64,000 bases of DNA. Origin: Tildeniella torsiva UHER 1998/13D. GTDB taxonomy: Bacteria; Cyanobacteriota; Cyanobacteriia; Phormidesmidales; Phormidesmidaceae. Location of the stretch: NCBI GenBank assembly GCA_019358835.1, contig JAHHIH010000003.1:1-64000 (forward strand), given 5' to 3'. Positions 34,385 to 43,867 of this stretch are shown here, piece by piece. The notes beneath the pieces are model-generated. The model had not been told where the DNA came from. It worked only from the letters and a program-made list of their open reading frames with translations, and ran no database searches. Positions within the stretch are counted from its first letter, which is position 1; each line of letters begins with the position of its first letter. Position numbers and translations under genes: made by a program.

Positions 34385-35302
34385 TCACGGCATCTCCACC
34401 GACGTGGGCTTAGCAATATGGGGCAGCCCCCAGCCCAGTTTCTCCCGCAGCACGGTAAAGAACTCGGGCGGTTTTAGCCGAATGAACCGAGCCGGGTAGG
34501 GGGCGCGGCAGGCGCTCACCTCGTCTTTAGTCATCACGTAGCAGCCCGCGTTGCCGTCCACAATCAGCACTAGGGGGTCAGGGTTGGCCGAGCGAATCAC
34601 CACCTGCTCGCGATCGGGAAACACCAGCCCCCGCGATGCCAGCGAGTGGGGGCAAATAGGAATCAGCTGGGTCACAGACACTCCCGGAGCAATCACCGGC
34701 CCGCCCGCCGAGAGCGAATAGGCCGTAGACCCCGTGGGCGTTGACACAATAACGCCATCGGCGGCGATATCGACCGGGGAGTGGCAGCCAATCGCCACCT
34801 CAAAATGGCACATGCTGGTCAGGGGCTCCCGGTGCAGCACCATCTCGTTCAGGCAAAGGGCTTCCCACACCAGGGTAGAGTCGTGGAAAAGGCGCACCGC
34901 CAACATGCCTCGCTCTTCAATTTCGTAGTCGCCCGCCAGCACCTGATCCATCGCCTGGGGCAGCTGGTTTAGGTAGGCCTCGGTCAAAAAGCCCATGTGG
35001 CCGGTGTTGACCGTCAGCAGGGGCACCCCAATGGGGGCCAGCTGTCGAAAGGCCGACAGCACCGTGCCGTCGCCTCCTAGCACTACAGCGAAGCTCATAT
35101 CGGCATCGAAATTGGGCGGCACCAGGCTATCGAGGGGAGTGTGGCAAACCGGGCGCTCGGGCTGAGAATAGCCCAAAATGCCGCCCATGCCGGTGGCCAG
35201 GCTCACGGTGTAGCCTCGGCGAGTCAATTTTTCCTCCCATTCGAGAGCGGCCTGGCAGGCCACAGGCTTAACGTCGTTGTAGATAATGCCAACCTTGGGC
35301 AC
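34385..35302 (-). CDS. nadK: NAD kinase
   Basis: 305-residue ATP/polyphosphate-dependent NAD kinase that makes NADP. Signature elements are present: [36 protein letters not shown] (the GGDGT motif), the conserved LNEMVLHR (NE/D), and [28 protein letters not shown]. The start is GTG. Cyanobacteria usually carry two NAD kinases; which of them this is cannot be decided. The glycosyltransferase gene lies downstream on the same strand, 127 bp away. Confidence 0.96.
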   Translation of the reverse strand: MPKVGIIYNDVKPVACQAALEWEEKLTRRGYTVSLATGMGGILGYSQPERPVCHTPLDSLVPPNFDADMSFAVVLGGDGTVLSAFRQLAPIGVPLLTVNTGHMGFLTEAYLNQLPQAMDQVLAGDYEIEERGMLAVRLFHDSTLVWEALCLNEMVLHREPLTSMCHFEVAIGCHSPVDIAADGVIVSTPTGSTAYSLSAGGPVIAPGVSVTQLIPICPHSLASRGLVFPDREQVVIRSANPDPLVLIVDGNAGCYVMTKDEVSACRAPYPARFIRLKPPEFFTVLREKLGWGLPHIAKPTSVEMP

Positions 35303-35607
35303 AGGCAGGGTCCAACCTTACAATTCGGTGAAATGAGGTAAACAAAACGTGCCCTACACCCGCTAAGATGCCGAACACGCTTGAGGGGATCATAGTTTAG
35401 CTTCTCCCTAGGCTACCGTTTTTTCGTCTAGGGTAAAACAGCCTGGGGCTGAATTGCCCAATAACCCGACCCATTTGGGGGGCTAGGTCGTATCGTTGCC
35501 CACAACACCGGGGTAGACCACGGCCTACGCTACGGTTATCGTACCTGTGGGGGTTTGCCCAACCTGGCTCCGCTCACCGACCGCGTTTTTGTACTGCTTT
35601 TACTGCC
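35303..35607. other. Intergenic region between nadK and the DUF3146-like gene
   Basis: 305 bp between divergent genes. The only visible structure is a weak hairpin around CCCTAG (35407-35412) and CTAGGG (35429-35434). Promoters for both genes must lie here but none was identified with confidence. Confidence 0.35.
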
Positions 35608-35868
35608 GTGACCCGTCGCCATTCAGAAACTACCGCCTACGTTCGCATTACCCACCAGTCGTGGAGCCAGGGCCGCATCGAAGGCGAAGTGCGGGCCAGC
35701 ACCTACGAATGGCAGTTTCAGTGGCGCTTTCGCCAGGGCAACCTCAGGGTGGAACCTTCGTTAGGGCGAGCGCTGATCTGCGAACCCCTCAGCCGATTCC
35801 TAGAACGCTTCGACTACCAGCTCGAACCCGGCGGCGACTACTCGTTTACCATCCGGGCAAAGTTGTAG
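35608..35868 (+). CDS. DUF3146-like small protein
   Basis: 86-residue protein starting with GTG. The pattern TTAYVRITHQSWSQGRIEGEV, YEWQFQWRFRQGNLRVEPSLGRALICEPLSRFLERFDYQLEPGGDYSFTIRA corresponds to a small cyanobacterial family that I recall as DUF3146; the number is from memory. A mostly beta-strand protein with several Trp and Arg, function unknown. It ends 29 bp before the convergent YqgF-like gene. Confidence 0.65.
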   Translation: MTRRHSETTAYVRITHQSWSQGRIEGEVRASTYEWQFQWRFRQGNLRVEPSLGRALICEPLSRFLERFDYQLEPGGDYSFTIRAKL

Positions 35869-35897
35869 ATTTAAGTCAGCGTCGGTAGGCGATCGCA

Positions 35898-36299
35898 CTA
35901 CTCCCCCGTCAGGCGGTTCAAATAGCGCTCGATCAGTAAAATGGCCACAATGTCGTCTATGGGTCGAGAGATTTTGCGCAGCGATTGGGGAATTAGCCCT
36001 GCCACCCCCGACGGAGGATACATTTGCCAGTAGCGATCGCGTGCCTCCAGCGTGGTGTATCGCTCATCCACCAGCATAATCCGGGGTGGATTGGGGAGCT
36101 GGCTGAGAGTGTCTTTCCAATTTCTCGATGCGGTCTGGTCGCCTAGCACAATGGTCGAAATGGGAAATCGCTGGCGCAGGGCAGCAATCTCATCGATGAC
36201 CGCATCGGCGGCGACCACCTGTTGATAGCACAGCAGTCGATCTAACCCCATCACGGCCAAACCACATTTTTGCCGTCCGGGGTCAAAGCCTAAAATCAT
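35898..36299 (-). CDS. YqgF/RuvX-like RNase H-fold protein
   Basis: 133 residues from ATG 36297-36299; an upstream in-frame start would add 51 Pro-rich residues that look like intergenic DNA. The N-terminal MILGFDPGRQKCGLAVMG matches the YqgF motif (Asp of DPG), the middle has IVLGDQTASRNW, then LVDERYTTLEAR (the DER/E motif) and a C-terminal IDDIVAILLIERYL with the conserved Asp. The catalytic acidic set of the RNase H fold is therefore present. It may be a paralogue of the pre-16S rRNA nuclease YqgF with a distinct task. Confidence 0.78.
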   Translation of the reverse strand: MILGFDPGRQKCGLAVMGLDRLLCYQQVVAADAVIDEIAALRQRFPISTIVLGDQTASRNWKDTLSQLPNPPRIMLVDERYTTLEARDRYWQMYPPSGVAGLIPQSLRKISRPIDDIVAILLIERYLNRLTGE

Positions 36300-36719
36300 C
36301 GGCTGAGACAGAGGGGGTGGGGTAGGCTGGCTCACGGGGACAGGGGGTAGATTTTCCCCTCCATTGTGCCACCCCAGTCTAGATTTCTCTGGCAGATGCA
36401 GTGCTTCTATCCCCACAAAACCATTGAGAGGATTGATTGGAGACGGAGACATTGGGCAGCTTTCCCACTATCTAGCAGGCAAAATGAAGTATCTGCCGAG
36501 CCAACGGGGTCGCGTCCCCGCCACATAGCTTACAAAGTAGGGGATTTGCTCGGGAACATGGGCGGCATCCCCGCTATGTAGCGTACAAAGTAGGGGATTT
36601 GCACTAAACTTAGGCGGCATCAGCCCCAGACAGGGGTATGGATCCCAGTTATTTGAGTCGTGTGGTCAAAACTCTTTTGCTGTAGTACACTTGTTTCAAG
36701 CCTGAGGTAACCCTGGCCA
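36300..36719. other. Intergenic region upstream of smc
   Basis: 420 bp that contain two copies of a 34-bp sequence with 53-bp period (36516-36549, 36569-36602). The remainder shows no coding potential. The smc promoter is probably between 36603 and 36700, where the sequence is A/T-rich. Confidence 0.5.
36516..36602 (+). repeat. Two 34-bp direct repeats upstream of smc
   Basis: Both copies start with CCCCGC and end with TACAAAGTAGGGGATTTGC; the last 19 bases are identical and the part between differs at a few positions (CACATAGCT versus TATGTAGCG). Each copy begins with CCCC and has GGGG near its end, so each can form a hairpin. Confidence 0.8.
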
Positions 36720-39700
36720 GTGCACATCAAGCGTGTCGAGCTATCCCACTTTAAATCATTCGGAGGTACGACCCAGGTTCCATTATTGCCTGGGTTTACT
36801 GTCATATCTGGGCCTAACGGCTCAGGTAAGTCAAATATTTTAGACGCGCTGCTGTTTGGCTTGGGGTTGGCCAGCTCTAAGGGCATGCGGGCCGATCGCC
36901 TGCCCGACCTGGTGAACCAAAACCAGATGAGCCGTCGCGCCACCTCCGAAGCCAGTGTCACCGTGACCTTTGACCTTAGCGACGTGGCCGCCGACCTGAT
37001 GATCGATGGCGACGAGGGCACTGCGCCGTCAGGGAATGACCTCAACGGCAATGGTGCCGCCAGCACTAACGGCAACGGCCATTCCCCCACCCTTGAAATT
37101 TCTGGGGCCGACGATACGGCCAACGTCGTCACCCTACCCACGGGGCGAGAGTGGAGCGTGACCCGGCGACTGCGGGTAACCAGCCAGGGCACCTACACCT
37201 CTAATTACTATATCAACGGCGAGCCCTGCACCCTCAACCAGCTCCATGAGCAGTTGCAGCGGTTCCACGTTTACCCCGAGGGCTATAACGTCGTGCTCCA
37301 GGGGGATGTCACCAGCATTATTTCGATGAACTCCCGTGAGCGGCGAGAAATCATCGACGAGCTAGCCGGGGTCGCGGCCTTCGATCGCAAAATTGATCAG
37401 GCCAGAGGCAAGCTCGAGGCCGTGCGCGACCACGAAGAGCGCTTTCGCATTGTCGAGCGCGAGCTGCAAACCCAGCTAGAGCGCCTGGCCCAAGATCGGC
37501 AAAAGGCCGAGAAGTACCAGCGCCTTAAAGAAACCTTTCAAACCAAGAGCCAGTGGGAGGCAGTGCTGCTGTGGCAAAACCAGCAGCGGGCGATCGCCGC
37601 CCTGCACCAAACCCTAGAGCAGGGCGAGGCCAAGTCCACTCAGCTAGCCGAGGCGATCGCCCAGGGGCAGGGGGCGATCGTCGCTCTCGAAGCCGAACTC
37701 GCTACGCTCAATGCCCACATTCGGGCGATGGGCGAAGACGAGCACCTGGCCCTGCAATCCCAGGTGGCCACCCACGAGGCCGAGCTACGCCAGCTCCAGC
37801 GCCAGGAACAGGAGAACCGCAACGCCACCAACCAGGCAGCGGCCCAGCGCCGCGATACCGAGATCGCCCGCCAGCAGCAACAGCGTGATCTAGAGCAGGT
37901 CGGTCAATCCATTGAGTCGCTGACCACGGGCGAGCTAGTGGCGCTGACCGAGGCTAAAAACCAGGTGCAGCAGGCTTTAGAAGAGCGCCGCCAGGCGACT
38001 TTGGCGATCGCCTCTGAGTCCCAAACTAGCATTCAGCAGCAGACCCAGCTGCGCCAGGCGATCGAAACCCTGCGGGACGACATCGAACCCCAGCGGGCCG
38101 AGCAGATTCGCCTGCAAGAGCGCCTGCGTCAGCTCGAACAGCAGATTGAGGCGTTGACCGAGCAGCGCAGCACCCTCGGGTCTGCGCCAGCCGACTCTGG
38201 ATCTGATGCCGGGTTCGCCCAACGGCTGACAGCAGCCGAAAAAGAAATTCAAGATATCACCGCTAAAATCGCCTCCGCCGAGGCCGAACTCTCCGTCCAG
38301 CGCGACACTCAAACCCGTCTATTAAAAGAGCAGCGCGACAAACAGCGTGAACTCGACAAGCTCGAAGCCCAAACCCAGGCCCTGCAAGAGAGTCAGGGCA
38401 CCCACGCTACCAAGCTGCTGCTCGATAGCGGCCTGGCTGGCATCAGCGGGCTGGTCGCTCAGCTGGGCAAAGTGGAGCCGAAATATCAGCTGGCCCTCGA
38501 AATTGCCGCTGGGGCACGCCTCGGCTACCTTGTGGTCGAGAATGACCAGGTGGCCGCCAAAGGCATTGAGTTTCTCAAGCAGCGCCGGGCAGGGCGGGCC
38601 ACCTTTTTACCCCTCAACAAAATTCGCGCCCCCCGCTTCACCCCCGTGCCCGACTGGAAGCGCCCCGATGGATTCCTCGACTACGCCGTCAACCTGATCG
38701 ACTGCGACTCCCGCTACCGCGATATTTTTGGCTACACCTTCGGCAGCACCGTGGTCTTCGACAGCCTCACCTCGGCTCGGCAGCACCTGGGCGACTACCG
38801 CATCGTCACCCTAGAAGGCGAAATTCTCGAGACCAGCGGAGCCATGACCGGAGGCAACGTGTCGTCGCGCTCCGGCAGCCTGCACTTTGGCACCGTAGAA
38901 CCAGCCGAATCCTCAGAGGCCCAGGCCCTGCGCCAGCGGTTGGGCGATATTGAGGTAATGCTAGAACGCTGCGATCGCGACCTCAACGCCACCTCCGCAA
39001 CCCTACAAACCCTCTCCCAAAACTTAATTGCCCAGCGCCAGCAGTACCGCGAGCTACAGCTCGCAGGCGAACAGCAGCAGAGCCAGCAGCAGCAGGCGGC
39101 CCAGCAGCGCGCCCAGCTCGAAACCCAGCTCACCCAGTACCGCCAAGAGCTGGCCAGTACCCAGTCCCGCTTGGGAGAATTAGCCGCCTCCCTACCCACC
39201 CAGGAAGCCGAGATTACCCTTCAGCAGCAGGCCCTCAGCGAGCTAGAGCAATCCCAGGCCCACAGCGAGTGGCAGACGGCCCAAGCAGCGGTGGGGCAGC
39301 TTGAGGCTCAGCTGAGCGATCGCCAGCAGGCTCTCCAAGATGCCGAGCGTCGGTTGCAAGAGCTGCACAACCAGCGCCAGCAGCTAGAGCTGGCCCTGAC
39401 CCAGGCCCAGCAGACTCTCGCCACCCAGGCCCAGCAGCAGGTAGAGCGCGACCAGCAGCTCACCCAACTCCAGCAGCAGCAGGCCTCCCTCAATCGCGAA
39501 ATTGCCCAGCTGCGTCAGTCCATGGCCGCCCTCGACCAAACCCTAGCCGCCGAAAAAGCCGTTCGCGACGAGCTAGAGGGGCGGCTGCGCACCCGGCGTA
39601 CCCAGACCCAGCAGCAGGAGTGGGAGCGTCAAAAGCTGCTCGAAACCCAGCAAGAGCGCCGTCAGCAGCTCGCAGAGGCCCAGGAATTACTGGCAACTCA

Positions 39701-40409
39701 AGCGGCGGAGCTGCCCGACCCCCTGCCCGAGATTCCCGCTGAAACGGATTTGGAGGAATTGCGGAAAGAGCTGCGATCGCTCCAGCGCCGCATGGAAGCC
39801 ATGGAGCCCGTCAACATGCTGGCCCTCGAAGAATACAACCGCACCGAAGAGCGTCTCACTGAGCTGACCCACAAGCTCACCACCCTCGAAGAAGAGCGCA
39901 CCGAGCTGCTGCTGCGCATCGAAACCTTCACCACCCTGCGCCGCCAGGCCTTCACCGAAGCCTACGACGCCGTCAACCTCAACTTCCAGTCGATCTTTGC
40001 CGAACTCTCCGACGGCGACGGCCACCTCCAGCTCGAAGACCCCGAAGACCCCTTCAACGGCGGCCTCAATCTCGTCGCCCACCCCAAGGGTAAGCCCGTG
40101 CGCCGCCTGGCCTCCATGTCTGGGGGCGAAAAATCCCTCACCGCCCTCAGCTTTATCTTTGCCCTCCAGCGCTATCGCCCCTCCCCCTTCTATGCCTTTG
40201 ATGAGGTCGATATGTTCCTCGACGGAGCCAACGTAGAACGCCTCTCTCGCATGATCAAGCACCAGACCGAACAGGCCCAGTTCATCGTGGTCAGCCTGCG
40301 TCGCCCCATGATTGAAGCCGCCCAGCGCACCATCGGCGTCACCCAGGCCCGCGGAGCCTACACCCAGGTGCTCGGCATCGATCTAGAAACCCAAAGTGCA
40401 ACGCTATAG
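36720..40409 (+). CDS. smc: Chromosome segregation protein SMC
   Basis: 1229-residue structural-maintenance-of-chromosomes ATPase that organises and segregates the nucleoid with ScpA/ScpB. The N-terminal head has Walker A SGPNGSGKSN (about 31-40), and the C-terminal head has signature MSGGEKSLTALSFIFALQ and Walker B YAFDEVDMFLD. The hinge is about 540-690 (GLVAQLGKVEPKYQLALEIAAG, TLEGEILETSGAMTGGN). Two long coiled coils rich in Gln separate these parts. Residues about 98-140 hold an Asn/Gly-rich insertion (DEGTAPSGNDLNGNGAASTN) in the N-terminal head region. The start is GTG at 36720. Confidence 0.97.
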   Translation: MHIKRVELSHFKSFGGTTQVPLLPGFTVISGPNGSGKSNILDALLFGLGLASSKGMRADRLPDLVNQNQMSRRATSEASVTVTFDLSDVAADLMIDGDEGTAPSGNDLNGNGAASTNGNGHSPTLEISGADDTANVVTLPTGREWSVTRRLRVTSQGTYTSNYYINGEPCTLNQLHEQLQRFHVYPEGYNVVLQGDVTSIISMNSRERREIIDELAGVAAFDRKIDQARGKLEAVRDHEERFRIVERELQTQLERLAQDRQKAEKYQRLKETFQTKSQWEAVLLWQNQQRAIAALHQTLEQGEAKSTQLAEAIAQGQGAIVALEAELATLNAHIRAMGEDEHLALQSQVATHEAELRQLQRQEQENRNATNQAAAQRRDTEIARQQQQRDLEQVGQSIESLTTGELVALTEAKNQVQQALEERRQATLAIASESQTSIQQQTQLRQAIETLRDDIEPQRAEQIRLQERLRQLEQQIEALTEQRSTLGSAPADSGSDAGFAQRLTAAEKEIQDITAKIASAEAELSVQRDTQTRLLKEQRDKQRELDKLEAQTQALQESQGTHATKLLLDSGLAGISGLVAQLGKVEPKYQLALEIAAGARLGYLVVENDQVAAKGIEFLKQRRAGRATFLPLNKIRAPRFTPVPDWKRPDGFLDYAVNLIDCDSRYRDIFGYTFGSTVVFDSLTSARQHLGDYRIVTLEGEILETSGAMTGGNVSSRSGSLHFGTVEPAESSEAQALRQRLGDIEVMLERCDRDLNATSATLQTLSQNLIAQRQQYRELQLAGEQQQSQQQQAAQQRAQLETQLTQYRQELASTQSRLGELAASLPTQEAEITLQQQALSELEQSQAHSEWQTAQAAVGQLEAQLSDRQQALQDAERRLQELHNQRQQLELALTQAQQTLATQAQQQVERDQQLTQLQQQQASLNREIAQLRQSMAALDQTLAAEKAVRDELEGRLRTRRTQTQQQEWERQKLLETQQERRQQLAEAQELLATQAAELPDPLPEIPAETDLEELRKELRSLQRRMEAMEPVNMLALEEYNRTEERLTELTHKLTTLEEERTELLLRIETFTTLRRQAFTEAYDAVNLNFQSIFAELSDGDGHLQLEDPEDPFNGGLNLVAHPKGKPVRRLASMSGGEKSLTALSFIFALQRYRPSPFYAFDEVDMFLDGANVERLSRMIKHQTEQAQFIVVSLRRPMIEAAQRTIGVTQARGAYTQVLGIDLETQSATL

Positions 40410-40677
40410 TCTTGACTAAGGCAGACACGACATGCAGAAAAAGGAATGTCAGGTTCAAGGCATTCCCCATTTCCTAAGCCCTAAATTTATCGGCTAAATC
40501 AAGCCAGTAGACTGCTCGAATCCGTCTGGTAGTTCGGTCTTCCCTCCTGTAGAATTAGACGATTCTGGTTAAGATAGCTATTCAGGTTAAGGAATCGTTT
40601 TACCTTGGTAACGCGGTCTGCCACCGGCCTGGCTTGTCCCAGCGCTCTGTTGTCTCGGTTCACGAGATGGATTAAAC

Positions 40678-41601
40678 ATGACCTTAGACAAATATCGTCT
40701 TCGCTCCGACTTCCTAGGTACCCAGGTAATTACTCGCAACTCCGGCCAGCGGTTGGGAATTGTCAGCCAGGTTTGGGTTGATGTAGACCAGCGAGAAGTC
40801 GTTGCCATCGGCCTGCGAGAAAATATTATGTCTGGGCTGGTGTCGAGCACCCAGCAGGTCATGGCATTGACGAATATTCGTCAGATTGGTGACGTCATTT
40901 TGGTCGATGACGAAGCCGCTATGGATGACGAAATGAGCGTCGCTCCCTACAGCACTCTGGTCAACTGCGAAGTCATCACCGAAACCGGAGAGCCCCTAGG
41001 CCGGGTGCGCGGCTTTAAGTTCGACGTCACCACGGGTCGCCTCGAAACTATTGTAATTGCCTCCTTTGGGCTGCCCCAAATTCCAGATCAGGTGATCAGC
41101 ACCTACGAACTTTCCATTGATGAAGTGGTCAGCAGCGGCCCCGATCGCCTGATTGTCTTCGAAGGCGCTGAGGAAAAAATGGTGCAGCTCAGCGTAGGTC
41201 TGTTAGAGCGCTTGGGCATCGGCAGCGCCCCCTGGGATCGCAACGACGACAGCGAATACATCATGCCGGTCTCGACGGCCAACCAGCTGCCCTCTGGAGT
41301 GCAGGTGCCCGCCGAATTTAGCAAAGCCCGCCCCGCCACCGCCGAAGAGCGCTGGAGCGATGACGACTGGGGCGAACCGGAGCGGGTTGAAGCACCTTTC
41401 CAGGCCCAGCAGCCTGCGGAGCGCTACCAGGCCGCCACTATGGACGACCAAAGCAGCTACAAAGCCTACGACGCCGATTTTCAAGACGTCACCGAAGACG
41501 TTTGGACAGAGGAAGACGAGGGCGCACCCTACGAAGCCAAGCCCCTCAACATTCCCCAAAAGAAAAAGGTTACCGAGTACGAAGAAGAGCTGGACTACTA
41601 G
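40678..41601 (+). CDS. PRC-barrel domain protein
   Basis: 307-residue soluble protein with two PRC-barrel-like modules. The first is about 8-80 (RSDFLGTQVITRNSGQRLGIVSQVWVDVDQREVVAIGL), the second about 95-170 (LVNCEVITETGEPLGRVRGFKFDVTTGRLETIVIASFG). The C-terminal 110 residues are acidic and probably disordered, ending EEDEGAPYEAKPLNIPQKKKVTEYEEELDY. The cyanobacterial family is uncharacterised; PRC barrels bind partner proteins in RNA processing or photosynthetic reaction centres. It ends three bases before the stop of the convergent DUF389 gene. Confidence 0.87.
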   Translation: MTLDKYRLRSDFLGTQVITRNSGQRLGIVSQVWVDVDQREVVAIGLRENIMSGLVSSTQQVMALTNIRQIGDVILVDDEAAMDDEMSVAPYSTLVNCEVITETGEPLGRVRGFKFDVTTGRLETIVIASFGLPQIPDQVISTYELSIDEVVSSGPDRLIVFEGAEEKMVQLSVGLLERLGIGSAPWDRNDDSEYIMPVSTANQLPSGVQVPAEFSKARPATAEERWSDDDWGEPERVEAPFQAQQPAERYQAATMDDQSSYKAYDADFQDVTEDVWTEEDEGAPYEAKPLNIPQKKKVTEYEEELDY

Positions 41602-41604
41602 TCC

Positions 41605-42723
41605 CTATAGGTCTTCGCCCTCTTTAGCTGGGTCGCTAGTGATGGACTCCAATTGACTCACCAGGAAGGTGAGTTTGTAGGGGTGGCCCAGCTCTCGCGC
41701 TAAAAACTGCTCCAGCAGCTCAACCTGGTTAGACGTAACAGGTTCTGAGGCCCGCACAGTGAGGGAAATTTCGGGCGGGGTACTCACCCAGTTAGCGTCC
41801 ATATTCACTAGGGTGACCCGCTGAAAAGTCAGGGTGCGATCGAGTAGGGCAGCCTTCACGCTCGCCTCTAGCTGGTTTTGCTGGAGCAGCCGCAGAGTTG
41901 TGGCCCCCAAAGGGATCACCAGCAGCGCCGTGAACAGTAGCGTTATGCCCAAGGGCCGCCGGGCCTGATGAGCCATGGAGTAGCCAAACAACACAAAGGC
42001 CACCATGCAGGCCAGGGTAATGCCAAACAGGTTGGTCATATAAAGCAGCAGTGCTCCTAGACTCAGCTCGAGGTTGCCTCGCCCCAGCCACAGGCCTACA
42101 ACGCAGATAGGGGGCATTAGAGCCACTGCGATCGCAGTCCCGGCTACGGTCCCAGCCACCTTAGGCTCAACTTTTGCCACCCCGGCCAACGCCCCAGCCG
42201 TCAGGGCAATGCCCAAATCGAGCAGCGTGGGCTGGGTGCGGGCCATCACCTCACTGCCAAACTGCGCGACTCCCGTGAGCGCCCCCAGCAAAGCCGATAT
42301 CGCTACCGACAGTAGAGAGCCCACAGCCAGCGCCACCATACTGGCGCGAATCAGGGGGCGATCGGCCTCTAGAATGCCAAAGGCCGCACCGCGAATGGGC
42401 AGCATCAGCGGCGCAATCAGCATCGCCCCAATGATCACAGCAGCACTGTTTGAGAGCAATCCCAGAGTGGCAATGATGCAGGCCCCCACCACCAGCACCA
42501 GGTAGTGCCAGCTGAGCTGCGATTCCTCCAGCAGGTCTTGGCGCAGGCGAGTAAGATCGCCCGCCGCTACCGAGCGGCGCATCGGCGATAGCATGCTTTC
42601 GAGCCAGGCGGCGGCGCTCAGCAGCCCATCCCACAGCCAGGTCTGAGCCATCAACCAGCCCCGATACCCCTGTTGGGTCAATCGCTCGACCTGCCGCCGC
42701 AGTTTGGATGGCTTAAATTTCAA
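41605..42723 (-). CDS. DUF389 (TIGR00341-type) hydrophobic protein
   Basis: 372 residues with about 90 soluble N-terminal residues, then seven or eight transmembrane helices (about 75-290) and a C-terminal soluble region of about 75 residues. LVLVVGACIIATLGLLSNSAAVIIGAMLIAPLMLPIRGAAFGIL is the core DUF389 motif. Function is unknown in the family. The start is TTG at 42721-42723, supported by GGGAG seven bases before it. The gene is transcribed toward the PRC-barrel gene. Confidence 0.88.
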   Translation of the reverse strand: MKFKPSKLRRQVERLTQQGYRGWLMAQTWLWDGLLSAAAWLESMLSPMRRSVAAGDLTRLRQDLLEESQLSWHYLVLVVGACIIATLGLLSNSAAVIIGAMLIAPLMLPIRGAAFGILEADRPLIRASMVALAVGSLLSVAISALLGALTGVAQFGSEVMARTQPTLLDLGIALTAGALAGVAKVEPKVAGTVAGTAIAVALMPPICVVGLWLGRGNLELSLGALLLYMTNLFGITLACMVAFVLFGYSMAHQARRPLGITLLFTALLVIPLGATTLRLLQQNQLEASVKAALLDRTLTFQRVTLVNMDANWVSTPPEISLTVRASEPVTSNQVELLEQFLARELGHPYKLTFLVSQLESITSDPAKEGEDL

Positions 42724-42817
42724 AACATGTCTCCCTGGTCACCCGATGCGATGGTTAAAGACCAGACTTTAGGGACGATTGGCGCCATCACCATTACTGG
42801 GAGTACAGGCCACTGCT

Positions 42818-42867
42818 ATCACCCATGACCATCACCCATGACCATCATCCATGACCATCATCCATGA
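42818..42867. repeat. 13-bp tandem repeat at the 3' end of the pentapeptide gene
   Basis: Three full units ATCA(C/T)CCATGACC (42818-42830, 42831-42843, 42844-42856) and a partial fourth (42857-42867). The partial unit contains the stop codon and the last two codons of the pentapeptide repeat protein, so the array begins inside the gene and runs into the gap. Confidence 0.9.
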
Positions 42868-43850
42868 ATAGTGCCGTCGGGCATAGTGGCCCCCGTCAGC
42901 CTGACGTTAACCATAGTAGTGCTGCTAATCTCTGCTCGATCTAGAATGGCCTCACTGAGGTCAGCCTCGCTGAGATCTGCCCGGCCCAAATAGGTTTCGA
43001 CCAATAGAGCCTTGGTGAGAATAGAACGGCGCAGGCTAACCCGAGCCAGATCGGCACGGCTAAAACGGGCATTGGCCAGGTTGCAGTCATCCATCTGGGC
43101 CAGGGCCATGGTGGCTTCGGTAAAGTCAGCTCCCTTGGCGCTGACGCGATTGAGGTTAGCCTGGCTGAGATTGCTGCGGGGAAAGCGGCATTGGGTGAGA
43201 TCGGCCGATTCTAAGCAGCTCTGGCTAAGGTTCACGTCGCTGAAGTTGGCATCGCGCAGCAGCGCCCCGCGTAGATTCGCCCCCTTGAGATTGGCATCGC
43301 GCAGCACAGCCTCGCTGAGGTTGGCGCCGCTGAGATCGACATAGGCCAAGTCGGCCCCCGAAAGATTGGTACCCCGCAGGTCGGCCAAATGCAGCTTAGC
43401 CCCGCGCAAATTGGTGGCGTATTTGCGGTTTTCCTGGCGCAGGTTGGCCCCGCGCAGACAGGCCCCCGTCAGGTTGGCCCCGCTGAGGTCGGCGTTGCGC
43501 AGATCGGCCCCGGTGAGATTGGCATCGAGCAGATCGGCCAGGGTCATGTTAGCGCTGCGCAGGTCGGCCCCCTGGAGGCTGGCCCCGTGCAGATCGGCAT
43601 CGCGCAGCATCGCCGCCGATAGGTCGGCCTGGTTGAGGTTTGCCCCCCCCAGCCGCGCCCGCGACAGATTGGCCTGACGAAATCGCACACGCGTTAAAAA
43701 TGCCAGCATGAGGTTGGCATTTTCCAAATCGGCCTGTACCATGTTGGCCCCAATTAAATCAGCCCCAGCGAGGTCGATGCCCACCAGGGTCTTACCCCTA
43801 AAATCCATATCGCCACGGGCATAGGCATCGAGCAGTTCACAGGCGTTCAT
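42858..43850 (-). CDS. Pentapeptide repeat protein
   Basis: 330 residues almost entirely made of A(D/N)LXX pentapeptides, for example ADLSAAMLRDADLHGASLQGADLRSANM. This folds into a right-handed quadrilateral beta helix of roughly sixty repeats. There is no signal peptide or membrane segment. A break near residue 142 (LRQENRKYATNL) interrupts the regular repeats. Pentapeptide proteins are very numerous in cyanobacteria and mostly of unknown function; DNA mimicry is known for a few. The start is ATG 43848-43850, 17 bp downstream of the cyclase gene on the same strand, which suggests one transcript. Confidence 0.93.
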   Translation of the reverse strand: MNACELLDAYARGDMDFRGKTLVGIDLAGADLIGANMVQADLENANLMLAFLTRVRFRQANLSRARLGGANLNQADLSAAMLRDADLHGASLQGADLRSANMTLADLLDANLTGADLRNADLSGANLTGACLRGANLRQENRKYATNLRGAKLHLADLRGTNLSGADLAYVDLSGANLSEAVLRDANLKGANLRGALLRDANFSDVNLSQSCLESADLTQCRFPRSNLSQANLNRVSAKGADFTEATMALAQMDDCNLANARFSRADLARVSLRRSILTKALLVETYLGRADLSEADLSEAILDRAEISSTTMVNVRLTGATMPDGTIHG

Positions 43851-43867
43851 ATCGAAGACCAGGGGGC

